From: an uncultured Rhizobium sp.
GTDB taxonomy: Bacteria; Pseudomonadota; Alphaproteobacteria; Rhizobiales; Rhizobiaceae
DNA length: 64,000 bases
Direction of reading: 5' to 3'
NCBI GenBank assembly: GCA_945952045.1
Contig: CAMFHE010000008.1
Location: forward strand, 85,769-149,768
Below the pieces are notes generated by a model. That model saw only the letters and a list, made by a program, of their open reading frames with translations, made no database searches and was not told the DNA's origin. Of this stretch, positions 32,658-43,672 are shown piece after piece. Every line of letters starts with the position of its first letter. Within the stretch, counting starts at the first letter, position 1. A program made the translations under genes and the position numbers.

Positions 32658-33791
32658 ATGCTTTTCTGGATATTCGTCGCGATCCTCACGGCGGCCGTCG
32701 CTGCCGCTTTGCTTTATCCCCTGCTGCGCGGTGCGCATGCCGGTGCGGACGACCGCGCCGGCGAAGCCGCCGTCTACCGTGACCAGCTCAAGGAACTGGA
32801 GCGTGACCGGCAGCAGGGCCTGATCACTGCCGATGAGGCCGAATACGCCAAGGCCGAGATCGCCCGTCGGCTGCTCGCCGTCTCCGGCGGGACCGATGCG
32901 GGCAATCCCGCCAAGCCCTCCGCCCGCCGCCGTCGTGTGGCGGAACTGCTCGTGCTTCTCTGTCTTCCCGCCATCGGGCTCGGTTTCTACCTGGAAACCG
33001 GCAGCCCCGAACTGCCGGCGCAGCCGTTGCAGGCGCGCCTCGACAATCCCGGCACCGATGTCGGCATCCTGATCGTCAAGGCCGAACAGCATCTGGCGAA
33101 GAACCCGGATGATGGAGCCGGCTGGGATCTGCTGGCGCCGATCTACTTCCGCAACATGCGTCTTGGCGATGCCGAAATGGCCTATCGCAACGCCATCAGG
33201 CTGAGCGGCCCGAGCGCGGAGCGCTTCAACGGTCTTGGCGAAACGCTGGTGGCCGGCGCCGAAGGCGTCGTTACCGCCGATGCGCGCGACGCCTTCGAAT
33301 CGGCATTGAAGCTCGAACCGAAGAATTTCCGCACGCGCTTCTACGTGGCGCTCGCCAAGGAACAGGCCGGCCAGTATCCGCAGGCCAAGGCGGATTTCGA
33401 GGCCATTCTCAAGGATTCGCCCGCCGATGCGCCGTGGCTGTCGCTGGTGAAGCAGCATCTTGTGCTGAACAGCGGCCCGCCCGTACCGCCGGCGCCCGGC
33501 AATCCGACGCAAGAGCAGGTTGCCGACGCTGAGGCCATGACGACTGGTGACCGCACCCAGATGATCGAAGGCATGGTCGCCAGCCTCGACGCCAAGCTTG
33601 CCGAAGATCCCAACAATATCGAAGGCTGGTTGCGGCTGGTGCGCTCCTACAGCGTTCTCAAGCAGCCGCAGAAGGCGGGCGACGCGCTGAAGCGCGGCCT
33701 TGCCGTCTTCCCCGCCGACAGCGCCGAAGGCAAGCAATTGCTGGCGCTTGCCACCGAACTCGGCCTCTCTTCCGAAGGAGCCAGCCAATGA
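32658..33791 (+). CDS. ccmI: c-type cytochrome biogenesis protein CcmI (CycH)
   Basis: 377 aa. [25 protein letters not shown] is the first membrane segment; [34 protein letters not shown] is the CcmI signature. After a second membrane segment ([15 protein letters not shown]), TPR-like repeats ([30 protein letters not shown]) bind apocytochrome c tails. It presents apocytochrome to the CcmF/H ligation complex. Its stop overlaps ccmE (ATGA), opening the ccmIEFH operon. Confidence 0.94.
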   Translation: MLFWIFVAILTAAVAAALLYPLLRGAHAGADDRAGEAAVYRDQLKELERDRQQGLITADEAEYAKAEIARRLLAVSGGTDAGNPAKPSARRRRVAELLVLLCLPAIGLGFYLETGSPELPAQPLQARLDNPGTDVGILIVKAEQHLAKNPDDGAGWDLLAPIYFRNMRLGDAEMAYRNAIRLSGPSAERFNGLGETLVAGAEGVVTADARDAFESALKLEPKNFRTRFYVALAKEQAGQYPQAKADFEAILKDSPADAPWLSLVKQHLVLNSGPPVPPAPGNPTQEQVADAEAMTTGDRTQMIEGMVASLDAKLAEDPNNIEGWLRLVRSYSVLKQPQKAGDALKRGLAVFPADSAEGKQLLALATELGLSSEGASQ

Positions 33792-34237
33792 ACCGCAAGC
33801 AGAAGCGCCTCGCCGTGATCGGCGTCGGAATGGGCTTCATCGCCATCGCCGCCATGCTGGTTCTCTACGCGTTCGGCCAGTCGATCGCCTATTTCTACAT
33901 GCCGGCCGATCTGGCGAAGACGCCGGTGCCGCCCGAAACCCGCATCCGCCTCGGCGGTCTGGTGGGCGAGGGTTCGGTCGTGCGCGGCAACGGCTCGACG
34001 GTCGCCTTCTCGGTCACCGACGGCGAGGGAACGGTGAAAGTCACCTATACCGGGCTGCTGCCCGATCTGTTTCGCGAGGGACAGGGCGTGGTCACCGAAG
34101 GCAAGTTCGAGCCGGGCAGCGATGTCTTCCAGGCCGATTCGGTGCTTGCCAAGCATGACGAAAACTACATGCCCAAGGAAGTCGCCGACCGCCTGAAGGA
34201 AAAGGGCGTCTGGGCCGGACAGGAGCAGACACAATGA
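33788..34237 (+). CDS. ccmE: Haem chaperone CcmE (CycJ)
   Basis: 149 aa. N-terminal membrane anchor ([23 protein letters not shown]) and OB-fold periplasmic domain ([27 protein letters not shown]). The haem-binding histidine is in [13 protein letters not shown], the family motif. It carries haem covalently to CcmF. Overlaps ccmI and ccmF by four bases each. Confidence 0.96.
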   Translation: MNRKQKRLAVIGVGMGFIAIAAMLVLYAFGQSIAYFYMPADLAKTPVPPETRIRLGGLVGEGSVVRGNGSTVAFSVTDGEGTVKVTYTGLLPDLFREGQGVVTEGKFEPGSDVFQADSVLAKHDENYMPKEVADRLKEKGVWAGQEQTQ

Positions 34238-36222
34238 GCGTCGAACTTGGTCACTATGCTCTCGTGCTGGCGCTCGCCACCGCCATTCTGCTCTCCGTCC
34301 TGCCGATGTGGGGCGCGCGCCGTAACGATCCGGCCCTGATGGATATCGGCCCGATCGCGGCCGTCGTGCTGTTTGCGCTGGTGGCCTTTTCCTTCGGCGT
34401 TCTTACCCATGCGCATCTGGTTTCGGATTTTTCCGTCCGCAATGTCTGGGAAAATTCGCATTCGCTGGTCCCGATCCTGTTCAAGGTCTCCGGTGTCTGG
34501 GGGAACCATGAAGGATCGATGCTGCTCTGGCTGCTGATCCTGGCGCTGTTCACCGCGCTGGTGGCGCTCTTCGGCCGCAATCTGCCTGATCGCCTTCGCG
34601 CCGATGTGCTCTCGGTGCAAGGCTGGGTGTGCACGGCTTTTGCTCTCTTCATCCTCCTGACGTCCAACCCGTTCCAGCGCCTCAACCCGGCGCCGGCGGA
34701 AGGCCAGGATCTTAATCCCGTGCTGCAGGATATCGGCCTCGCCATCCATCCGCCGCTGCTTTATCTCGGTTATGTCGGTTTTTCCGTCTGCTTTTCCTTT
34801 GCCATCGCGGCGTTGATGCAGGGGCGGATCGACGCCGCATGGGCGCGCTGGGTGCGGCCGTGGACGCTCGCTGCCTGGACCTTCCTGACCGCCGGCATCG
34901 CCATGGGTTCCTATTGGGCCTATTACGAGCTCGGCTGGGGCGGCTGGTGGTTCTGGGATCCGGTCGAAAATGCCTCCTTCATGCCCTGGCTTGCCGGCAC
35001 GGCGCTCTTGCATTCGGCCCTGGTGATGGAAAAGCGCGAGGCGCTGAAGATCTGGACCATCCTGCTGGCGATCCTGACCTTCTCGCTCTCGCTGCTCGGC
35101 ACCTTCCTGGTGCGTTCCGGCGTCCTGACCTCGGTCCATGCCTTCGCCACCGATCCGACGCGCGGCGTCTTCATCCTCGCCATTCTGGTGATCTTCATCG
35201 GCGGGGCGCTGTCGCTGTTTGCCTTCCGCGCGCCGATGCTGAACGCAGGCGGGCTGTTTGCGCCGATTTCGCGCGAGGGCGCACTGGTTCTCAACAACCT
35301 CATCCTGACGGTCTCGACCGCGACGGTGCTGATCGGCACGCTTTATCCGCTGCTGCTGGAAGCCCTGACGGGTGAGAAAATCTCCGTCGGTCCGCCCTTC
35401 TTCAACCTCACCTTCGGCCTGTTGATGATCCCGTTGCTGCTCGCCGTGCCGTTCGGACCGCTGCTGGCCTGGAAGCGCGCCGATCTGCTCGGCGCACTGC
35501 AGCGCCTGTTCGTGGCGGCGGGCCTGTCCTTCGCCGTGGCGCTGGTCTTCTACTACGATCAGTATGGCGGCCCGGTCATGGTCGTCTTCGGCCTCGCCGC
35601 CGGCCTGTTCCTCGTCTTCGGCGCCCTGACCGACCTCTGGCTTCGCGCCGGTTTCGGCCGGCTGTCGACCTCGATCGGCATGCGACGGCTGGTGGGCTTG
35701 CCGCGCTCGGCCTTTGGTACCGCACTGGCGCATATGGGCCTCGGCATCACCGTTCTCGGCATCGTCGCCGTCACCGCCTTCGAGACGGAGCACGTGATCG
35801 AGATGAAGCCGGGCATGACCACGCCTGCCGGCGGTTACAGCCTGACCTTCGACGGCATGAAATCAGCGGTCGGTCCGAACTTCACCGAGGATCGCGGCCA
35901 CTTCACCATCCGTCGTGGCGGCGCGGTCAAGGCCGACGTCTGGTCCTCCAAGCGTCTCTACACCGCCCGACGCATGCCGACGACCGAAGCCGGCATCGCC
36001 ACATTCGGCCTGTCCCAGGTCTATGTTTCGCTGGGCGATGTGATGGCCGATGGCGGCATCGTCGTGCGCATCTGGTGGAAGCCCTACATCCTCTGCATCT
36101 GGGGCGGCGCGCTGGTGATGATGCTTGGCGGGTTCGTGTCGCTGAGCGACCGCCGCCTGCGGGTCGGCGCACCGAGCAGGCGCGCCCGTGCCGGTAGCCA
36201 AGCCCTGGAGCCAGCCGAATGA
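34234..36222 (+). CDS. ccmF: Haem lyase CcmF (CycK)
   Basis: 662 aa, about 14-15 membrane helices. The tryptophan-rich WWD motif appears as [22 protein letters not shown], with HxxxH-type histidine regions ([21 protein letters not shown]) around it. It transfers haem from CcmE to apocytochrome c. A large reverse-strand ORF over it is a shadow. Confidence 0.96.
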   Translation: MSVELGHYALVLALATAILLSVLPMWGARRNDPALMDIGPIAAVVLFALVAFSFGVLTHAHLVSDFSVRNVWENSHSLVPILFKVSGVWGNHEGSMLLWLLILALFTALVALFGRNLPDRLRADVLSVQGWVCTAFALFILLTSNPFQRLNPAPAEGQDLNPVLQDIGLAIHPPLLYLGYVGFSVCFSFAIAALMQGRIDAAWARWVRPWTLAAWTFLTAGIAMGSYWAYYELGWGGWWFWDPVENASFMPWLAGTALLHSALVMEKREALKIWTILLAILTFSLSLLGTFLVRSGVLTSVHAFATDPTRGVFILAILVIFIGGALSLFAFRAPMLNAGGLFAPISREGALVLNNLILTVSTATVLIGTLYPLLLEALTGEKISVGPPFFNLTFGLLMIPLLLAVPFGPLLAWKRADLLGALQRLFVAAGLSFAVALVFYYDQYGGPVMVVFGLAAGLFLVFGALTDLWLRAGFGRLSTSIGMRRLVGLPRSAFGTALAHMGLGITVLGIVAVTAFETEHVIEMKPGMTTPAGGYSLTFDGMKSAVGPNFTEDRGHFTIRRGGAVKADVWSSKRLYTARRMPTTEAGIATFGLSQVYVSLGDVMADGGIVVRIWWKPYILCIWGGALVMMLGGFVSLSDRRLRVGAPSRRARAGSQALEPAE

Positions 36223-36674
36223 TCCGGCGGCTTTTCCTCGCGCTGGTCCTCTTTCTCACGGCCCTGCCGGCGCTTGCCGTCAATCCCGACGAGATACTCG
36301 CCGATCCCGCGCTGGAGGCACGGGCAAGAGGGCTGTCGGCGCAATTGCGCTGCATGGTCTGCCAGAACCAGTCCATCGACGATTCCAACGCCGAGCTTGC
36401 CCGCGACCTGCGCCTTCTGGTGCGCGAGCGCATCACCGATGGCGACAGCGACCAGCAGGTGATCGATTATGTCGTCTCGCGTTATGGCGAATTCGTGCTG
36501 CTCAAGCCGCGGTTGAGCGCGCATACCTATCTCTTGTGGGGTGCGCCCATCGCGCTTTTCGTGATCGGGGTCATCGCCATGGCGGTCTATGCGCGCTCAC
36601 GCGTTGCCCGTCCGACAGGGCGCAAACTCAGCGACGAGGAACAGGCGGCATTGGATCGGCTGCTGAAAGAATAG
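36219..36674 (+). CDS. ccmH: Cytochrome c biogenesis thiol oxidoreductase CcmH (CycL)
   Basis: 151 aa. Signal/membrane N-terminus ([16 protein letters not shown]), the redox motif [23 protein letters not shown], and a C-terminal membrane helix ([22 protein letters not shown]). It reduces the CXXCH cysteines of apocytochrome c. Last gene of the operon, followed by degP after 135 bases. Confidence 0.96.
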   Translation: MIRRLFLALVLFLTALPALAVNPDEILADPALEARARGLSAQLRCMVCQNQSIDDSNAELARDLRLLVRERITDGDSDQQVIDYVVSRYGEFVLLKPRLSAHTYLLWGAPIALFVIGVIAMAVYARSRVARPTGRKLSDEEQAALDRLLKE

Positions 36675-36809
36675 GGCTTTTTTCTTACTCAGGACATTAC
36701 CAAAAATTCATCGGCCGGACAGTTTTTTGTAAGGTGCGTCTTCCTATATCTGCTTCATCGAATGAATTCGCCCGCATCGGGGGCGAAGAGATGAAAGAAG
36801 GCGACAGGC

Positions 36810-38357
36810 ATGTTCAACAAAGTCAAACCCTCTACCAAGACCCTGCTGAAGGCAACCACCGTTGCCGGTCTTGCCGCCGTGATGCTCTCTACCGGCGTTC
36901 CCTCCTATATCCACAACAGTTTCGCGGCACCCGTCGAAGTGACTGCGCCGCAGGTTCCGAGCTTCGCCAATGTCGTCGAAGCCGTTTCGCCTGCCGTCGT
37001 CTCGGTGCGTGTCCAGTCCGATGTCCAGAACACCGCCAATGACGAAAGCGGCTTCAGCTTCAATTTTGGCGGTCGTGGTTTCGACGAACTGCCGGACGAT
37101 CATCCGCTGAAGCGCTTTTTCCGTGATTTCGGCGGACAGAACGGCCAGAATGGCCCGGGCGATCGCGCCGAGCGTCCGCGTAAAGGTCCAGGTAAGGGCC
37201 ATCTGCGCCCGACATCCCAGGGCTCAGGTTTCTTCATTTCCGAAGATGGCTACCTCGTCACCAACAATCACGTCGTTTCCGATGGCGCGGCCTATACCGT
37301 CGTGATGAACGACGGCACCGAACTTGATGCCAAGCTGATCGGCAAGGACAGCCGCACCGATCTCGCCGTGCTCAAGGTCGATGACAAGCGCAAGTTCACC
37401 TATGTGAAGTGGGCGGACGACACCAAGGTTCGCGTCGGCGACTGGGTCGTGGCTGTCGGCAACCCCTTCGGCCTTGGCGGCACGGTCACCGCCGGTATCA
37501 TCTCGGCCCGTGGCCGCGATATCGGCTCCGGCCCCTATGACGACTACCTTCAGGTGGATGCGGCGGTGAACCGCGGCAATTCCGGCGGCCCGACCTTCAA
37601 CCTGAGCGGCGAAGTCGTCGGCATCAACACCGCGATTTTCTCGCCCTCCGGCGGCAATGTCGGCATCGCCTTCGCGATCCCCTCGACGGTCGCCAAGGAT
37701 GTGGTCGCCGACCTGATGAAGGATGGCAAGGTCGATCGCGGCTGGCTCGGCGTGCAGATCCAGCCGGTGAGCAAGGATATCGCAGAATCGCTCGGCCTCT
37801 CCGAAGCCAGCGGTGCGCTCGTCACCGCTCCGCAGGACGACTCTCCGGGCCTCAAGGCCGGCATCAAGAAGGGTGACGTGGTGACCGCCGTCAATGGCGA
37901 ACCGGTCAAGGATCCGCGCGATCTCGCCCGCCGCATCGCCGCCTTCCCGCCGGGTTCCAAGGTCGAAGTCTCGTTGTGGCGCGATGGCAAGGCGACGTCT
38001 GCGACCGTTACGCTCGGCACGCTGCCGACCGACACCAAGCAGGCTGCGACCGAAACGCCAGAGCAGAGCGACGACACCGGCGGCAAGGAGCTTTCGGCTC
38101 TCGGCCTGACGCTTGCGCCCTCCGAAGACGGCAAGGGCGTGACCGTCACCTCCATCGACCCGGACTCCGACGCCGCCGACAAGGGCCTGAAGGAAGGCGA
38201 AAAGATCACCGCGGTCAACAACCGCGAGGTTTCCTCGGCGGCTGACGTTCAGAAGGCGCTCGATCAGGCCGTCAAGGACGGTCGCAAAAAGGCGCTGTTC
38301 CAGATCGAATCCAGCAGCGGCAACCGCTTCATGGCTTTGTCGATCAACCAGGGCTGA
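36810..38357 (+). CDS. degP: Do-family serine protease DegP/HtrA
   Basis: 515 aa. Signal-type N-terminus, a glycine/charge-rich Q-linker-like insert (residues 80-135), and the protease triad H154 (VTNNHVVSDG), D184 (SRTDLAVLKV) and S258 (VNRGNSGGPTF). Two PDZ domains follow (about 290-390 and 420-510). It degrades or refolds misfolded periplasmic proteins. The ATG follows GAAGGCGACAGGC. A terminator separates it from the two-component pair downstream, a common rhizobial arrangement. Confidence 0.95.
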   Translation: MFNKVKPSTKTLLKATTVAGLAAVMLSTGVPSYIHNSFAAPVEVTAPQVPSFANVVEAVSPAVVSVRVQSDVQNTANDESGFSFNFGGRGFDELPDDHPLKRFFRDFGGQNGQNGPGDRAERPRKGPGKGHLRPTSQGSGFFISEDGYLVTNNHVVSDGAAYTVVMNDGTELDAKLIGKDSRTDLAVLKVDDKRKFTYVKWADDTKVRVGDWVVAVGNPFGLGGTVTAGIISARGRDIGSGPYDDYLQVDAAVNRGNSGGPTFNLSGEVVGINTAIFSPSGGNVGIAFAIPSTVAKDVVADLMKDGKVDRGWLGVQIQPVSKDIAESLGLSEASGALVTAPQDDSPGLKAGIKKGDVVTAVNGEPVKDPRDLARRIAAFPPGSKVEVSLWRDGKATSATVTLGTLPTDTKQAATETPEQSDDTGGKELSALGLTLAPSEDGKGVTVTSIDPDSDAADKGLKEGEKITAVNNREVSSAADVQKALDQAVKDGRKKALFQIESSSGNRFMALSINQG

Positions 38358-38379
38358 CCCCTTCACATCGCATTGGCGG

Positions 38380-38417
38380 GGTCGCGCAGTCTGCAACCGG
38401 CTGCGCGGCCCTTTTTC
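38380..38417 (+). terminator. Rho-independent terminator after degP
   Basis: GGGTCGCGCAG (38380-38390) pairs with CTGCGCGGCCC (38402-38412), followed by five T. Confidence 0.82.
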
Positions 38418-38437
38418 TTTGGTCATGGAGGATATGC

Positions 38438-39193
38438 ATGAACACGATCCAACCCTTCGAATTGCCCGCGCAGGCGGGTTGTGCGGCCGCGGGACGTGAG
38501 GGTAATGTCCCGAGCATGAAGATTCTCGTGATCGAAGACGACCTGGAAGCCGCTGCCTATCTGACCAAGGCCTTTCGCGAGGCCGGTATTGTCGTCGATC
38601 ATGCCAGCGACGGCGAAAGCGGCCTCTTCATGGGCAGCGAAAACACTTATGACGTGATGATCATCGACCGGATGCTGCCGCGTCGCGACGGGCTGTCAGT
38701 CATCAGCGAACTGCGCCGCAAGGGCATCCACACGCCGGTGCTGATCCTTTCGGCGCTGGGGCAGGTGGACGACCGCGTAACTGGCCTGCGGGCCGGCGGC
38801 GACGACTATTTGCCCAAACCCTATGCCTTCAGCGAGCTTCTCGCTCGCGTCGAGGTGCTCGGCCGGCGCAAGGGCGCGCCGGAGCAAGACATGGTTTACC
38901 GCGTGGGCGACCTCGAACTCGACCGGCTCTCCCATGAGGTGCGCCGCGCCGGCAAGGAGATCCTGCTGCAGCCGCGCGAATTCCGCCTGCTCGAATATCT
39001 GATGCGCAATGCCGGTCAGGTGGTGACCCGAACCATGCTGCTCGAAAACGTCTGGGATTATCACTTCGATCCCCAGACCAATGTCATCGATGTGCATGTC
39101 TCGCGCCTGCGTTCCAAGATCGAGAAGGATTTCGACCAGCCACTGCTGAAGACGATTCGCGGCGCCGGTTACATGATCAAGGACGAGGGCTGA
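38438..39193 (+). CDS. OmpR-family response regulator, paired with the next kinase
   Basis: 251 aa from the ATG at 38438, which has a strong GGAGG 8 bases upstream. The receiver domain proper begins at the second candidate Met (38516), MKILVIEDDLEAAAYL, so either start is possible and the first adds a 26-residue leader. The phospho-acceptor Asp is in DVMIIDRMLPRRDG and Lys in DDYLPKPYAF. The winged helix (LLQPREFRLLEYLMRNAGQVVTRTMLLENVWDYHFDPQTNVIDVHVSRLRSK) is complete. Targets cannot be inferred, although linkage to degP suggests envelope stress. Confidence 0.9.
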   Translation: MNTIQPFELPAQAGCAAAGREGNVPSMKILVIEDDLEAAAYLTKAFREAGIVVDHASDGESGLFMGSENTYDVMIIDRMLPRRDGLSVISELRRKGIHTPVLILSALGQVDDRVTGLRAGGDDYLPKPYAFSELLARVEVLGRRKGAPEQDMVYRVGDLELDRLSHEVRRAGKEILLQPREFRLLEYLMRNAGQVVTRTMLLENVWDYHFDPQTNVIDVHVSRLRSKIEKDFDQPLLKTIRGAGYMIKDEG

Positions 39194-39213
39194 ACCATTC
39201 AGGCGCCCATGGC

Positions 39214-40623
39214 ATGACCCGCTTCCATGTTGTCTTCAAATCGACGGCCGTTCGCCTGTCGGCGCTCTATATCGTGCTGTTCGCGCTCTGCGCCGCATTT
39301 CTCGTTTTCTACGTTACGGCGCTTTCCGAGCGGATCCTGAGCCAGCAGACGCGCGAGACGCTGGAGCAGGAGGTAGCCGACGTGCAGCGCTCCTACAATC
39401 GCGGCGGGCTGAACGGTATGCTGCGGCTGATGGAGCGCCGCGCCCGCCAGCCGGGCGCCAATCTCTATGTCATCGCCAGCCCGTCCGGCGAGATCCTCGC
39501 CGGCAACGTCGCCTCGGTGCAGCCGGGCGTCTTCGACGAGGAAGGTTGGACGCCGCTGCCCTTCCAGTATGAACGCTATTCCGAGAGCGGTTCGCCGGTG
39601 CCGCATCTGGCCAATGCGCATGTCATCGTGCTGGACAACGGCTTGCGGGTGCTGATCGGCCGCGACCTTGGCGAGCCGCAGAAATTGCGGCTGCTGGTGC
39701 GCCGCGCCCTGATGGTGGCGCTCGGCGTCATGGGGCTCGGTGCGCTGGTCATCTGGTTCGGTATTGGCCGGAACGCGCTTCGGCGTATCGACCGCATGTC
39801 GGCGGCCAGCACCAAGATCATGGCTGGCGACCTGTCGCAGCGTCTCCCGGTCGGTGGCTCAGGCGACGAATTCGACCGCATGTCGGAGTCGCTGAACGCC
39901 ATGCTCGGCCGGATCGAGAAGCTGAACGAAGGCCTGCGCCAGGTTTCCGACAATATCGCCCATGACCTGAAGACGCCGCTGACGCGCCTGCGCAACAAAG
40001 CTGCCGATGCGCTCGATCAGCCCTCCGAAGATGCGCGGCGTGCCGGTCTCGAGGGCATCATTGCCGAATCGGACCAACTCATCCGCACCTTCAATGCGCT
40101 GCTGATGATCTCGCGCGTCGAGGCCGGCTCCGTCGCGGCGGAAATGTCGGATGTCGATCTCTCCGGCATCGTCACCGATAGCGCCGAGCTTTACGAACCG
40201 GTGGCGGAAGAGGCCGGCATGGTTCTGACGACGGAGATCGCCGATGGCGTCATCATTCAGGGCAATCGCGAACTGATTGGTCAGGCGATCTTCAATCTCG
40301 TCGACAATGCGGTGAAATATTCCGCCGACTGCGCCGGCGAACCGCGCATCGACGTTAAGCTCATGCGCCGCGACGACGGCATCTGCATTTCCGTCGCGGA
40401 CCACGGTCCGGGCATTCCAGCCGATCGCCGTGAAGACGTGATCAAGCGTTTCGTGCGCCTGGACGAAAGCCGCTCCAAGCCCGGCACCGGTCTCGGCCTG
40501 TCCCTGGTCGAAGCGGTGATGGAGCTGCATTCCGGGCGGCTGGAGCTTGGCGACACCAATCCCGGCCGCGAGCAGGGCCGTGGCTTGACCGTGACCATGA
40601 TTTTCCCGCAGCCGGCGGCGTGA
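39214..40623 (+). CDS. Sensor histidine kinase
   Basis: 469 aa. Two membrane segments (LSALYIVLFALCAAFLVFYV and ALMVALGVMGLGALVIWFGIG) flank a periplasmic domain. HAMP is followed by the phospho-acceptor helix VSDNIAHDLKTPLTRLRNKA and ATPase boxes (LVDNAVKY, VADHGPGIP, PGTGLGLSLVEAVMELH). It starts 20 bases after the response regulator stop, forming a two-component pair downstream of degP. Confidence 0.92.
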   Translation: MTRFHVVFKSTAVRLSALYIVLFALCAAFLVFYVTALSERILSQQTRETLEQEVADVQRSYNRGGLNGMLRLMERRARQPGANLYVIASPSGEILAGNVASVQPGVFDEEGWTPLPFQYERYSESGSPVPHLANAHVIVLDNGLRVLIGRDLGEPQKLRLLVRRALMVALGVMGLGALVIWFGIGRNALRRIDRMSAASTKIMAGDLSQRLPVGGSGDEFDRMSESLNAMLGRIEKLNEGLRQVSDNIAHDLKTPLTRLRNKAADALDQPSEDARRAGLEGIIAESDQLIRTFNALLMISRVEAGSVAAEMSDVDLSGIVTDSAELYEPVAEEAGMVLTTEIADGVIIQGNRELIGQAIFNLVDNAVKYSADCAGEPRIDVKLMRRDDGICISVADHGPGIPADRREDVIKRFVRLDESRSKPGTGLGLSLVEAVMELHSGRLELGDTNPGREQGRGLTVTMIFPQPAA

Positions 40624-40711
40624 TCGCCGGTATTTTGGCCTGTAAAACCGCGCTGGCCGGTTTCCGCTTTTCACAGTCCTGCGTTAAATGGGGTATGGCG
40701 GAGGATTTTGC

Positions 40712-43669
40712 ATGACGGCAGAAGAGAAGGTTTCACGCCTCGTCGAGGTGGCGTCGGGCGTGTTGAAACCCTTCAACCAGACCGAACTGAAGGCTGTAAA
40801 TGCCGAGCTGAAGGATATGGCCAAGGCCGAGCCGGCGATTGCCGAGGCCTTCGCCGCCCATCCCGATTTCCGGGATTTTCTGGCCGCCGCGCTGACACTT
40901 TCGCCTTTCTTCCGCGATATCGCCGTCACCCACGCGGCCCTCGTTATCGAGGCGGTTTCGACGCCGGTCGAGGAATTGCTGGCTGAGGCCGTCGCGGCAG
41001 CGCGGGCGGCCTGGACGCCGATGGATGGTGTTTCCCCAAGCGAGGCGGAGGTGATGAGCCGGCTGCGCATCGCCAAGCGCAAGGTTTCCTTTTTCACCGG
41101 TCTTGCCGATCTCGCTTGCCTGTTCGATGCGCGCCAGACGACCGCGTGGCTGAGCCGGCTGGCGGAGGCAAGTGTTTCGGCTGCCGTCGACCACCTTCTG
41201 CTCGTCGGCCACCACACGGGCAAACTGAAGCTTGCCGATCCCGCCGATCCGAGCAGGCAAAGCGGCCTGATCGTGCTCGGCATGGGTAAGCTCGGCGCCC
41301 GTGAACTCAACTATTCCTCCGATATCGATCTTGTCGTCTTCTTCGAACTGTCGGCGGGCATCGTCGCAGACCCGGACGAGTCGAGTGAGGTTTTCGCGCG
41401 CATGATGCGCAGGCTGCTGCGCATCATGCAGGAGCGCACGGCCGACGGTTATGTCTTCCGCGCCGACCTGCGCCTGCGGCCCGATCCCGGCTCGACGCCG
41501 CTGGCGATCCCGGTCGAGGCGGCAATGATCTACTATGAGGGGCGCGGCCAGAACTGGGAGCGCGCCGCCTATATCAAGGCGCGGCCGGTGGCGGGCGATC
41601 TTGCGGCAGGCGAAGCCTTCCTGCGCGACCTGACGCCCTTCGTCTTCCGCAAATATCTCGACTATGCAGCGATTGCCGATATTCATTCGATCAAGCGGCA
41701 GATCCACGCCCATAAGGGCCATGGCGCCATCGCCGTGAAGGGCCATAACGTCAAGCTCGGGCGCGGCGGCATTCGCGAGATCGAATTCTTCGCCCAGACG
41801 CAGCAGCTTATCGCCGGCGGTCGCATGCCCTCGCTTCGCTGTAAGGCCACGGAAGAGGCATTGCATGAGCTGACCCGCGCCAAGTGGATCGATGAGACCA
41901 CCTGCGACGAGTTGATCCGCTGCTACTGGTTCCTGCGCGACGTCGAACACCGCATCCAGATGGTGCGCGACGAACAGAGCCATCTGTTACCGGAAACAGA
42001 GGCGGAGTTGAAACGCACCGCGCTGATGCTCGGCTTTGCCGATACCGGCGCCTTTTCGCAAGCGCTGTCCGAGGTTCTGAAGACGGTCGAGCGCCGTTAC
42101 GCCGACCTGTTCGAACAGGAGACGAAGCTTTCCGGCGAGACCGGCAATCTGGTCTTCACCGGCCAGAACGACGATCCCGACACGCTGAAGACGCTGCAAA
42201 AGCTCGGCTTCGAGCGGCCGGCGGATATTTCCCGCGTGGTGCGCACCTGGCATTATGGCCGGTACCGCGCCACGCAATCTGTTGAGGCACGCGAGCGGCT
42301 GACGGAACTGATGCCGGACCTGCTGAAAGCCTTCGGCGAGAACAAGCGCGCCGACGAGGCCTTTTTACGCTTCGATGCATTTTTGGCCGGTTTGCCGGCC
42401 GGTATCCAGCTTTTCTCGCTACTTGGCAACAATCCCGCGCTTCTATCGCTGATCGTCACCATCATGGCTTCCGCTCCGCGTCTTGCCGATATCATCGCGG
42501 CGCGGCCGCATGTCTTCGACGGCATGCTTGATCCCGGCCTCTTGTCGCAACTGCCGACACGCGAATTACTGACCGAACGCATGCGGCAATTCCTCTCCGG
42601 CAGCCGGCACTATGAGGAAACGCTGGATCGCCTGCGCATCTTCGCCGCCGAGCAGCGTTTTCTCATCGGCATCCGCCTGCTGACCGGGGCGATCAATGGC
42701 GACATGGCCGCGCGGGCCTTCACCCATCTGGCGGACCTGACCATTGCCGCCGCGCTGGAGGCGGTCGAGACCGAGGTGAGGGCGGCGCATGGCGCGTTTC
42801 CCGGCGGGCGCGTAGCGCTGCTCGGGCTCGGCAAGCTCGGCAGTTTCGAGCTGACGGCCGGCTCCGATGTCGATCTGATCCTGCTTTACGACTATGACGA
42901 CGCGGCAGCGGAATCGGATGGGGCCAAGCCGCTCGATCCGATGCGGTATTTCACCCGCCTGACGCAGCGGCTGATCGCCGCCATCTCGGCGCCGACGGCC
43001 GAGGGCGTGCTCTACGAAGTCGACATGCGCCTGCGGCCCTCGGGCAACAAGGGGCCGGTGGCGACCCGCATTGCCGCCTTCGAGAAATATCAGGAAACCG
43101 AAGCCTGGACCTGGGAGCATATGGCGCTGTCGCGCGCCCGCTTCATCGCCGGCGATGCCAGCCTGATCGCGCAGGGCGAGGGCATCGTCTCCACTGTGCT
43201 GCAACGCCACCGCGACGTCGCCAAGATCGCCAAGGACGTCACCGAAATGCGCGGGCTGATCGAGGCGGAAAAGCCGCCGCACAATGCCTGGGATCTGAAG
43301 CTCGTTCCCGGCGGCCTCGTCGATATCGAATTCATTTCCCAATATCTGGCGCTGGTCGCGCCCGCCAAGGGCAGGCCCGCCGCACCGCAGGGCATCAGCA
43401 CCCATGAGGCGTTGAAGCTGCTGGGCGAGGGGTTGATGGAGGCTGAAAGCCTCGATACCTGCCTGGAGGCACTCAGGCTCTATACGGATATTTCGCAGAT
43501 CGTGCGCCTGTGCATCGACAGCGATTTCGATCCCAAGGATGCCCCAGCCGGGCTGATCGATCTTGTGACGCGTGCGGCCGATTTCCCCGACATCAAGACT
43601 TTGGAGGCCGAATTGAAGCGGCTATCCAAGGCGGTGCGCAAGGTTTTTCAGGCGACGGTGATCGCCTGA
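40712..43669 (+). CDS. glnE: Bifunctional glutamine synthetase adenylyltransferase/adenylyl-removing enzyme
   Basis: 985 aa. Two nucleotidyltransferase domains are visible: VLGMGKLGARELNYSSDIDLVVFFE in the N-terminal adenylyl-removing half and LLGLGKLGSFELTAGSDVDLILLYD in the C-terminal adenylylating half, with MRLRPSGNKGPVATRIAAFEKYQ nearby. It switches glutamine synthetase off and on by adding or removing AMP in response to PII. GGAGG stands 8 bases before the ATG at 40712; the ORF-track start eight codons earlier lacks this. Confidence 0.96.
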   Translation: MTAEEKVSRLVEVASGVLKPFNQTELKAVNAELKDMAKAEPAIAEAFAAHPDFRDFLAAALTLSPFFRDIAVTHAALVIEAVSTPVEELLAEAVAAARAAWTPMDGVSPSEAEVMSRLRIAKRKVSFFTGLADLACLFDARQTTAWLSRLAEASVSAAVDHLLLVGHHTGKLKLADPADPSRQSGLIVLGMGKLGARELNYSSDIDLVVFFELSAGIVADPDESSEVFARMMRRLLRIMQERTADGYVFRADLRLRPDPGSTPLAIPVEAAMIYYEGRGQNWERAAYIKARPVAGDLAAGEAFLRDLTPFVFRKYLDYAAIADIHSIKRQIHAHKGHGAIAVKGHNVKLGRGGIREIEFFAQTQQLIAGGRMPSLRCKATEEALHELTRAKWIDETTCDELIRCYWFLRDVEHRIQMVRDEQSHLLPETEAELKRTALMLGFADTGAFSQALSEVLKTVERRYADLFEQETKLSGETGNLVFTGQNDDPDTLKTLQKLGFERPADISRVVRTWHYGRYRATQSVEARERLTELMPDLLKAFGENKRADEAFLRFDAFLAGLPAGIQLFSLLGNNPALLSLIVTIMASAPRLADIIAARPHVFDGMLDPGLLSQLPTRELLTERMRQFLSGSRHYEETLDRLRIFAAEQRFLIGIRLLTGAINGDMAARAFTHLADLTIAAALEAVETEVRAAHGAFPGGRVALLGLGKLGSFELTAGSDVDLILLYDYDDAAAESDGAKPLDPMRYFTRLTQRLIAAISAPTAEGVLYEVDMRLRPSGNKGPVATRIAAFEKYQETEAWTWEHMALSRARFIAGDASLIAQGEGIVSTVLQRHRDVAKIAKDVTEMRGLIEAEKPPHNAWDLKLVPGGLVDIEFISQYLALVAPAKGRPAAPQGISTHEALKLLGEGLMEAESLDTCLEALRLYTDISQIVRLCIDSDFDPKDAPAGLIDLVTRAADFPDIKTLEAELKRLSKAVRKVFQATVIA

Positions 43670-43672
43670 GTT

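Noticed and set aside
34165-35793. 542-aa minus-strand ORF
   Set aside because: Shadow of ccmF; composition is a histidine/glutamine-rich artefact of the complementary strand.
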